A stretch of DNA of 45,258 nucleotides from PCC-10605 sp964409355 (GTDB taxonomy: Bacteria; Cyanobacteriota; Cyanobacteriia; Cyanobacteriales; Cyanobacteriaceae). The position numbers and the translations under genes are program-made. The notes under the pieces are model-generated. The model was given only the letters and a program-made list of their open reading frames with translations, had not been told where the DNA came from and searched no databases. This document shows positions 40,196 to 45,258 of this stretch, piece after piece (position 1 is the stretch's first letter; every line of letters begins with the position of its first letter). The stretch covers positions 1-45,258 of the forward strand of contig CAYPDC010000020.1 of assembly GCA_964409355.1 (NCBI GenBank), given 5' to 3'.

Positions 40196-40532
40196 ACTTC
40201 TCCAACAATAGGCATTTTAAGGGCTAAAGCTAGGGTGCTGACTGCCTGACACATTTATTTCAATTCCTTTTAAATACTGCATTTTATCTCTTTTATTCTC
40301 TTAAACCAAATGACATCATAATATCTTTCTTTCGCTTTTTTCGAAGGGAAACAAGGTTCGGGATCTTTGTTTAATAAAGGTATTGTTACAAACAACTCAC
40401 GACCTTTATTCATAACTCCTCGCCTACGAATTAAGTAAACCCCGTAAATCTTCTGAGGGGCAAAAACTTCCCTCCTCTCAGGGGGGATTAGAGGGGGGTA
40501 AATCACCCATTGAAGAATTAATCGATTCTGCC
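40196..40532. other. Border region of the decayed island, no intact gene
   Basis: The 337 bases carry no convincing complete gene. The plus-strand frame of the downstream fusion stays open back to a stop near 40413. It includes a low-complexity part coding for G-G-L-E-G-G-K (the GGGGGGATTAGAGGGGGG block at 40481-40498) and then EELIDSAVK, so the methylase-like segment starts inside this region. A reverse frame (40506-40270) contains KGRELFVTIPLLNKDPEPC and could be a broken remnant, but is not supported further. Confidence 0.5.
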
Positions 40533-41369
40533 GTGAAAATTGCCTGTGATTACCTTGTGCCGAAAGGATTTGATACTTTTATCTGGAAAACCTTAACCCC
40601 CGATGAGCGTTTTTACCTCAAAGGCTTAGACATGGAAAGTCACGGCGAATATCGATCGGGCGCATATCAGGAATTAGCCAGAGGCTTTGGTATTCGGGAA
40701 TATACCGACTTGTTAGCTACTGGTAAAGCCAACGAAACCCACTTAAAAACTGCTACGGATTTTGGTACAAAGTTACTCAATAAAGATAGTGTTTTTAGCA
40801 CTTCCTTAGTAAGAAATGCCTTGTTTGCCATTCGGGAAGTGGTGCGCAGTGAGGAGGTTTCATCGGGGAAAAATTGGCTCAGAAATGAGGTTTTAGATTA
40901 TTGGAATCAACGGAAAACCCTGATAGAAATTCTTAAAGGTGAATTAGAACCAGATGTTGTTGAAACAGCCTGTTTAGCCCATGATTTAGGACATCCACCT
41001 TTTGGACATATTGCAGAAAAAGAATTAGACAATATCGCAATTAGTGTTCATGATTTAGAAGATTTTTATTTAGCAGGGTTAATTCCTATTAATGTTTTAG
41101 TTCAAAAAGAAGAAGAATGGCAAAATTTTCTCCAAAAATGGCTTGAAAGCGATCGCCTTACTGATAAAGATATTAGAAACAAAATACAAGAACAAGAAGA
41201 ACAAAAAAGATTAAAAAGTTTTCTTTCCTCATATATACCCCCCAAATATAACCCTGGTACTGCTGACGAGATTACTTATGTTAGAGCAAGCAGTTCTTTA
41301 TTGATACAAAGATATATTCAATCAGCTTCTATATCTGAAAATTATGGAAAATATGGCTACTTAGAATGA
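40533..41369 (+). pseudogene. In-frame fusion: DUF1156-like methylase tail joined to a broken dGTPase HD fragment
   Basis: Residues 1-135 (IACDYLVPKGFDTFIWKT, MESHGEYRSGAYQELARGFG, LRNEVLDYWNQRKTLIEIL) resemble the C-terminal end of DUF1156-type adenine methylases found in antiphage gene sets. From about 145, ETACLAHDLGHPPFGH (H150-D151) is the HD motif of dGTP triphosphohydrolases. That enzyme lacks its normal N-terminus with the first metal His and part of the middle, since AEKELDN jumps to a Lys/Glu-rich helix. An in-frame TGA at 41367-41369 then cuts the frame, although the dGTPase sequence continues in the same frame. The two parts were probably joined by a deletion. The product is not expected to be active. 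Confidence 0.65.
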
Positions 41370-41714
41370 AAATTAGAAGAAGAAATAGAGATAGAATTGT
41401 TACAAAGATTAGTTTGGAAATATGTTATCACTAATCCTCGTTTAGCAACACAACAATATGGTCAAAGAAAAATTATTAAAGCATTATTTACAATTTACAA
41501 AGAAGCAATAGAAGAAAAAAAAATAAACCTCATTCCTTCTCGATTTTTAAAAGATGATTCAATTGAAAAATTATTAGATGAAGAAAATGAATCTCAACAA
41601 AAAATAAGATTAGCAGTTGATATAGTTGCCAGTTTTAGTGAATCAGAAGCAATATTAATGTATCGTCGTTTAACAGGTTTAGAACAAGGATCTATCATGG
41701 ATTACATAAGATAA
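41370..41714 (+). pseudogene. C-terminal remainder of the broken dGTPase after the in-frame stop
   Basis: Immediately after the TGA, in the same frame, the sequence reads KLEEEIEIELLQRLVWKYVI and continues ATQQYGQRKIIKALFTIY, then LAVDIVASFSESEAILMYRR and LTGLEQGSIMDYI. This is the usual C-terminal region of dGTPases, in which ATQQ-GQR-I-LF and IA-MTE-A--LY are typical. A single base change (for example TGG to TGA) explains the stop. An internal TTG at 41397 could start translation but would yield only a fragment of about 105 residues. Confidence 0.65.
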
Positions 41715-41758
41715 TTTTGGACATTTATTAAACTAAAATAAAAAGGAGAAAAACAAAA

Positions 41759-41830
41759 ATGGAATTAATCAAATTATATTTTACTTCAATAAATTACTTT
41801 TGGACACTAACATCCTCCGATTATGAATAA
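41759..41830 (+). CDS. Possible 23-residue leader peptide
   Basis: An ATG with an excellent ribosome site (AAAAAGGAGAAAAACAAAA just upstream) opens a frame of 23 residues (MELIKLYFTSINYFWTLTSS, then DYE). Its end overlaps the start codon of the next small gene at 41823. It may be a translational coupling peptide or the head of a lost gene. No homology is claimed. Confidence 0.35.
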   Translation: MELIKLYFTSINYFWTLTSSDYE

Positions 41831-42008
41831 TAAACCAGAAAAAAAATTATCTGAAATAATTAATGAAGGTGTACAAAAAGCTGTAATTAAAGCAGTAGAT
41901 AGACACCGTAAATTAGGGGAATCGATCGCTATTTGGCAAGATGGTAAAACGGTTATTTTGTCTCCCCAAGAGATAGAAAAAAATTATCAAAATTTATTAT
42001 CTAACTAA
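41823..42008 (+). CDS. Small conserved protein, antitoxin-like
   Basis: This 61-residue protein (MNNKPEKKLSEIINEGVQKA, then VIKAVDRHRKLGESIAIWQD and GKTVILSPQEI) has an amphipathic N-terminal helix and a conserved-looking HRKLGESIAIWQDGK. Short proteins with this sequence occur widely in cyanobacteria, often beside nuclease or toxin genes, but the function is unproven. The next gene starts 26 bases later with an AAAGGAGAATTAATC ribosome site, so the two are likely co-transcribed. Confidence 0.6.
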   Translation: MNNKPEKKLSEIINEGVQKAVIKAVDRHRKLGESIAIWQDGKTVILSPQEIEKNYQNLLSN

Positions 42009-42034
42009 TTCATAACTTTAAAGGAGAATTAATC

Positions 42035-42442
42035 ATGTTAACAGTTAATCCAGATTTTGATATAACTTTAAAGCGTCTTTTAGAATTAAAAGAAATAGAT
42101 CCTGATTTAGATGAAAATGATGAAGATGAAATTTATTATCCTTCTGATTACGTTTTTTCTGGTGCTATTCAATTATTAAATGAAATCTATAAAATTTTAG
42201 GTGATTCTTTCCCTCGTGGTTATGCTTCAGTAGAAAATAGAGGGGGAATTGATTTAATCTGGAATAATAAACTATTAGATAAAAAAGTTTGGTTTAAGTT
42301 TCCTTTTAATAATTCTTTTCAAACCTCTATTTATTATGTTAAAGGTGATAAATCTAATTTAATAAAACAACCAAAAACCTCATTTATTGCTAAACTTCTT
42401 GAGTGGCTTTTTACAGAGGATAGTTTAATATTTCCAGAATAA
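42035..42442 (+). CDS. Unrecognised 135-residue protein upstream of a broken partner
   Basis: This acidic soluble protein begins MLTVNPDFDITLKRLLELKE and continues DPDLDENDEDEIYYPSDYVF. Its central part, ILGDSFPRGYASVENRGGIDLIWNN, and the strands KVWFKFPFNN and TSIYYVKGDKS suggest an alpha/beta fold. I do not recognise a domain. It ends 2 bases before the start of the broken gene at 42445, and the two are probably a conserved pair, perhaps toxin-antitoxin-like. A strong ribosome site precedes it (AAAGGAG). Confidence 0.6.
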   Translation: MLTVNPDFDITLKRLLELKEIDPDLDENDEDEIYYPSDYVFSGAIQLLNEIYKILGDSFPRGYASVENRGGIDLIWNNKLLDKKVWFKFPFNNSFQTSIYYVKGDKSNLIKQPKTSFIAKLLEWLFTEDSLIFPE

Positions 42443-42444
42443 TT

Positions 42445-42844
42445 GTGAATAAATTAATAACTGATAATATACTTTTATATAGAGCTATTACCAAGAAAAC
42501 ATGGATTGATCCTGATATCAAGAATGTTGATACTCAGGCTTTTATTTTGCGATTTTTACAGAAAGAAAAAACTTTTGAAGAAGGATTGTCTTGTGATTTA
42601 ATACCCGAAAATTGTTATCAATATCTAAACAAATGTTTTGGTATTATTTAATTATCTGTTAAGGATATTAGAGAGTTGGGTTTAGATGTTTATAATGATC
42701 ATGATACCCATGTTAATATTATTAATCTTCCAGATCCAGATTTACAAAAACAAGAATAAAAAGATATAGCTGTTAAGTTAGCAAAAAAAAGCTATTTTAT
42801 ATAAAGATTGGTTAGATAATCCCTATAAAAAAAATGAGAGGTAA
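42445..42844 (+). pseudogene. Broken partner gene with two in-frame stops and a frameshift
   Basis: The frame opens at GTG 42445 (MNKLITDNILLYRAITKKTW) and stops at 42649-42651. The same frame then continues with LSVKDIRELGLDVYNDHDTH and VNIINLPDPDLQKQE to a second stop near 42757. It continues again as KDIAVKLAKKSYF and shifts by one base at 42799-42804 to YKDWLDNPYKKNER, ending at 42842-42844. The restored protein would be about 132 residues. These three lesions show decay, in keeping with the other pseudogenes of this region. I do not recognise the family. Confidence 0.7.
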
Positions 42845-42849
42845 TCAAA

Positions 42850-43116
42850 ATGGAAGCAACTAAAGTTAAAGGTATTGTTAACGAAAAAGGACAATTAATT
42901 ATTGAAGAAACAATTAATCTTAGTGCAGGTGAGGTTGAAATTGTTATCTTAAAAACTGATAATTTAATTATCAAAAAAAATCACGATGACAAGGGAAGCA
43001 TTAAATGTAAAAGTAAAACTTTTAAAGACTTATTAGAAACCGAAATGCCTATAAATGAAAATTTTGATATTGATGAGAATAAATGGAACTACTTAAAGGA
43101 GAAACATAATCTATGA
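42850..43116 (+). CDS. Antitoxin of a PIN-domain toxin-antitoxin pair
   Basis: This 88-residue protein (MEATKVKGIVNEKGQLIIEE, then TINLSAGEVEIVILKTD) has a short N-terminal beta-rich segment like those of small DNA-binding antitoxins, followed by a charged tail (FKDLLETEMPINENFDIDEN) that would wrap the toxin. Its stop overlaps the start of the PIN gene by 4 bases (ATGA), the normal arrangement for such pairs. The name rests mainly on this context. Confidence 0.7.
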   Translation: MEATKVKGIVNEKGQLIIEETINLSAGEVEIVILKTDNLIIKKNHDDKGSIKCKSKTFKDLLETEMPINENFDIDENKWNYLKEKHNL

Positions 43117-43523
43117 AAGTTTTAATTGATACTAATATCATTTTAGATTTTGCTTTAATTAGATTACCTTTTTATGAAGAATCTGACGAAATCTTTTACT
43201 TAATTGAACAAGGAAAAATAGAAGGTTTTGTTAGTGCTACTACTTTAACTGATATTTATTATATTCTGCGGAAACAGAAAGGAAAGGAGTGGAGTTTTGA
43301 ATTTTTACATCGATTAACAAAACTTTGTAAAATTAATCCTATTACAGAGAAAATAGTTATCAATGCTCTGAATAATAACTATAAAGATTTTGAGGATGAT
43401 ATTCAATATTATTCAGCAATTATTAATAATCTTGATGCGATTGTTACCCGTAATCTAAAAGATTTTCCTCAAGATGATTTTTTGATTTTAAGCCCTTCTC
43501 AATTAATAACGATTATTAAATAA
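43113..43523 (+). CDS. PIN-domain ribonuclease toxin (VapC-like)
   Basis: This 136-residue protein opens MKVLIDTNIILDFALIRLPF, with the first metal-binding Asp in LIDTN. Further acidic positions are seen in ATTLTDIYYILRK (second-site region), FEDDIQYYSAI (about 89-99) and DAIVTRNLKDF with the late Asp. Such toxins cut RNA and are held in check by the preceding antitoxin. The overlap with the upstream gene ensures coupled translation. It is intact, in contrast to its upstream neighbours. Confidence 0.85.
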   Translation: MKVLIDTNIILDFALIRLPFYEESDEIFYLIEQGKIEGFVSATTLTDIYYILRKQKGKEWSFEFLHRLTKLCKINPITEKIVINALNNNYKDFEDDIQYYSAIINNLDAIVTRNLKDFPQDDFLILSPSQLITIIK

Positions 43524-43568
43524 TGAATAATTAAGAAACAATATTTGTATCTAATAAATAAACATAAT

Positions 43569-43814
43569 TCATTTTTTTATTTCAATATCATCTAAAGGTA
43601 ATAAACCCTTATCAATATCAGGAAAATCCTCTTCTAAAGGTTCAAGGGTAGAAAGAACTTTTAATAAAGATTTTTGACGTAATGGTTCAATAATTAATTT
43701 ATCATCTTCTTGATGAATAATTACCGATGATGTTGTAATTTTTAATTCTTTAGGAATAGGTAAAGTCTGAATATTACCTTGTTGAATAAGTTTAACGTGA
43801 TATTCTTTAACCAT
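43569..43814 (-). CDS. Orphan AbrB/VapB-type antitoxin
   Basis: This 81-residue protein begins MVKEYHVKLIQQGNIQTLPI, followed by PKELKITTSSVIIHQEDDKL and IIEPLRQKSLLKVLSTLEPL. The 'G-(x)-Q-LPIPKEL-(x)-VIIHQEDDKLIIEP' pattern matches the swapped-hairpin DNA-binding domain of AbrB/VagC-like antitoxins. The tail is acidic. It should be followed by a toxin gene, but downstream on this strand lies only the end of the convergent PIN gene 46 bases away. It is therefore an orphan and may act as a decoy or a relic. Confidence 0.75.
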   Translation of the reverse strand: MVKEYHVKLIQQGNIQTLPIPKELKITTSSVIIHQEDDKLIIEPLRQKSLLKVLSTLEPLEEDFPDIDKGLLPLDDIEIKK

Positions 43815-44008
43815 GATTATTTATTGTATCTTGTATTTTTTCTAAAAATTATTAAAGATGATCGCGCTATACTCAGTAAAGGAATAAGAGATACTGGTGA
43901 AGGTGGGCAATAAGTAACAGAGGTTTTTGAAACAATCAAATTATGACCTTGTTGAGTATAAAATCATTATAGGTGATAAATCATAACTTATAAATCATAA
44001 TTTTTCCT

Positions 44009-44251
44009 ATGACTATTAAAACAGTAAAACAAGCCGAAAATAATTTTAATGAATTGATTGAAGAAGTAGCAATTTCTCATCAACCAATCACTATTACTGG
44101 AGAAAAATATAATGCCATTTTAATTTCTCAAGAAGATTGGAGTGCTATTCAAGAAACTCTATATTTGTCCTCAATATCAGGTATGAAAGAATCAATACAA
44201 GAAGGATTGGCTACCCCCATTGAAGAATGTGATGAGGAATTAGATTGGTGA
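44009..44251 (+). CDS. Phd/YefM-family antitoxin
   Basis: This 80-residue antitoxin (MTIKTVKQAENNFNELIEEV, then HQPITITGEKYNAILISQED) has the Phd/YefM pattern: an N-terminal strand and helix, then ITG-(x)-NAILIS-EDW. It binds its operator DNA and the toxin encoded next. The GTG start of the toxin overlaps its TGA stop by 4 bases. The short region before it has TTTTTCC then ATG, without a strong ribosome site. Confidence 0.88.
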   Translation: MTIKTVKQAENNFNELIEEVAISHQPITITGEKYNAILISQEDWSAIQETLYLSSISGMKESIQEGLATPIEECDEELDW

Positions 44252-44511
44252 AATATAAAATTGTTTATACAAAACAAGCTAAAAAAGATGCCAAGAAACT
44301 TGCTAATAAAGGGCTGAAAAATAAAGCACAAAATTTACTCAATTTACTAGCTGAAAATCCCTATCAAAACCCTCCTCCCTATGAAAAATTAGTCGGGGAT
44401 TTAAACGGTGCTTATTCTCGTAGAATTAACATACAACATCGATTGGTTTATGAAATAATTGAATCAGAGAAAACCATTAAAATAATTAGAATGTACTCTC
44501 ATTATCAATAA
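44248..44511 (+). CDS. YoeB/Txe-family mRNA interferase toxin
   Basis: This toxin of 87 residues cuts mRNA at the ribosome. The GTG at 44248 is chosen because it overlaps the antitoxin stop (GTGA); the TTG three bases earlier is less likely. The protein reads MKYKIVYTKQAKKDAKKLAN, and the C-terminal half has PPPYEKLVGDLNGAYSRRIN, IQHRLVYEI and RMYSHYQ, where the Glu, Arg and terminal His-Tyr are the catalytic residues known for YoeB. Length is typical and no lesion is seen. It pairs with the Phd/YefM antitoxin upstream. Confidence 0.9.
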   Translation: MKYKIVYTKQAKKDAKKLANKGLKNKAQNLLNLLAENPYQNPPPYEKLVGDLNGAYSRRINIQHRLVYEIIESEKTIKIIRMYSHYQ

Positions 44512-44570
44512 ACTTATAAAACTTGTTAGATGATTTCAACTTACAAAATTCATAATTCATAATTTTTCCC

Positions 44571-45026
44571 ATGAATCGTTTTTCTTCCCGTCAAACTCCC
44601 CTAGATGAATCCTTTTTAAATCAAAGACGAAAAGGGGCGATTAGGTACGATCGCATCGCAGGATATTTTAGTTCATCGATGTTAGAAGTAGCAGGGGAAG
44701 CCATTGAATCCATGACGGGAAAAGTAAGAATTATCTGTAACTCCGATTTAGAGATTAAAGACGTAGAAACCGCTAGGGCGGCTAATTTTGCCCTCAGACG
44801 AGAATGGTGTAGTTTTGAACCTGAAAAGTTAGATTCTCGCAGTAAACCCAGACTAACTAGACTATACCAGTTTTTGAGTACAGGAAAGATGGATGTAAAA
44901 GTGTTACCCCGTGATAAATTTGGTTTAGTGCATGGCAAAGCAGGGGTGATTACTTTAGCAGATGGTAAGCAAACCAGTTTTTTAGGTAGTATCAATGAGA
45001 CTTATTCTGCATGGAAACTCAATTAT
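44571..45026 (+). pseudogene. Truncated phospholipase-D-domain antiphage-type protein
   Basis: The frame opens MNRFSSRQTPLDESFLNQRR and continues RYDRIAGYFSSSMLEVAGEA and VRIICNSDLEIKDVETA. The HxK motif of the PLD fold is at H121-G-K123 (GLVHGKAGVI), followed by TSFLGSINETYSAWKLNY. This is the N-terminal PLD domain of large PLD-helicase proteins encoded with DUF1156 methylases in defence gene sets, normally around a thousand residues long. Here the frame enters a small inverted-repeat element after Tyr152 and stops at 45048-45050 (GRCIFMG), so the helicase part is lost. It supports the view of a ruined defence system together with the methylase fragment at 40.5 kb. Confidence 0.7.
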
Positions 45027-45142
45027 GGGCGTTGCATCTTCATGGGATGACGCATTAATGTATAACATAAGCGGAAGCTAGAAGACACAAGATATATTTT
45101 TCTGTAAACTTATTGAAATAATCCCGCAATGATGCAACGCCC
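45027..45142. mobile_element. 116-bp element with terminal inverted repeats interrupting the PLD gene
   Basis: The left end GGGCGTTGCATC (45027-45038) is the exact reverse complement of the right end GATGCAACGCCC (45131-45142). With one more flanking base on each side the repeat is 13 bp, and further inward GGGAT also matches. It has no coding capacity. No target duplication is visible, and the flanking reading frames belong to different proteins, so insertion was followed, or accompanied, by deletion. Confidence 0.75.
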
Positions 45143-45258
45143 AACCCTTTACCCCCTTCCGATTTCGATCAAACTTTTCAAATGCTTCGCCGTAGCTTAA
45201 AAATAGATGACAATACCTATATTCCACAGCCCGAAACATGGGAGCAATTACGCCCTTC
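45143..45258 (+). CDS. Partial open frame of an unidentified protein at the window edge
   Basis: Right after the inverted-repeat element an open frame runs to the end of the window: NPLPPSDFDQTFQMLRRSLK, then IDDNTYIPQPETWEQLRP. It is not the expected continuation of the PLD protein and may be part of another gene of the same defence set that was brought next to it by deletion. No start codon is seen on this side. Identification needs the downstream sequence. Confidence 0.5.

Noticed and set aside
40270..40506. Reverse-strand 78-residue frame as a real gene
   Set aside because: It overlaps the open methylase-like frame, begins in a G/C-run repeat, and has no ribosome site. At best it is a remnant.
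43836..43970. A possible gene fragment reading DDRAILSKGIRDTGEGGQ before the YefM gene
   Set aside because: Very short with stops on both sides and no identified family; could be a relic, but support is too weak to list as a feature.

Overview
This window is cyanobacterial. It carries a two-domain petH (ferredoxin-NADP+ reductase with a phycobilisome-linker domain), psbY of photosystem II, a PAP/fibrillin-like protein, sepF next to proC, and frequent HIP1 octamers (GCGATCGC and its GCGATCG core). The DNA is AT-rich, and gene content and codon use fit a unicellular low-GC lineage of the Cyanobacterium/Geminocystis kind; that placement is inference. The sequence is a draft scaffold: two runs of exactly 100 N occur (2928-3027 and 12307-12406), each flanked by an identical 55-base direct repeat, the mark of unmerged k-mer overlaps. 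No rRNA, tRNA or CRISPR array was seen.

Layout. 1-0.9 kb: an IS607-type element (tnpA and the start of tnpB, which runs off the edge). 1-5.5 kb: a PAS-GGDEF-EAL protein, a Uma2-family nuclease split by gap 1, a DUF1232 protein, a small membrane protein and a prepilin-like protein. 5.6-11.5 kb: housekeeping genes (petH, a SWIM zinc-finger protein, pfkA, a fibrillin-like gene, pgeF, mreD). 11.5-13.3 kb: a tandem pair of near-identical Rpn/DUF2887-type nuclease genes, one broken by gap 2. 13.4-21.7 kb: an ABC-F ATPase, a secreted-looking repeat protein, psbY, rpsP-khpA, a lipoprotein, a conserved unknown, sepF and proC. 21.7-25.3 kb: a 1202-residue STAND NTPase with 14 WD40 repeats.

25.6-36.4 kb is the most interesting part: a putative RiPP (ribosomally made, modified peptide) cluster that I cannot match to a described pathway. 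It has four Nif11-leader precursors (leader ending AVAGG, core beginning LCYSN[K/R] and ending in Trp). With them are a radical SAM/SPASM maturase with an apparent N-terminal RiPP recognition domain, a LynF/TruF/PagF-type (cyanobactin) peptide prenyltransferase, a GT-B glycosyltransferase, a geranylgeranyl-reductase-family flavoprotein, a VAO/PCMH-type flavin oxidase and three unrecognised proteins. A reasonable model is a Nif11-guided peptide first crosslinked by the radical SAM enzyme (the Y-S-N triplet fits three-residue cyclophane formation), then prenylated, oxidised and/or glycosylated. Precursor genes are followed by hairpins or MITE-like repeats that could keep precursor expression above enzyme expression. 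No leader peptidase or exporter lies in the window.

36.5-40.2 kb returns to ordinary genes (THUMP RNA methyltransferase, EamA transporter, isoaspartyl peptidase). 40.2-45.3 kb looks like a decaying defence island. It holds the tail of a DUF1156-like methylase fused in frame to a broken dGTPase, a multiply broken small gene, a PIN-type and a YoeB-type toxin-antitoxin pair, an orphan antitoxin, and a phospholipase-D-domain defence protein cut by a small terminal-inverted-repeat element.

Several dispersed repeats recur: a roughly 110-bp palindromic MITE-like element (four copies, three in the RiPP cluster), an 89-bp ISL3-like MITE with a perfect 8-bp target duplication, and a roughly 70-bp hairpin repeat that sits after both petH and psbY.
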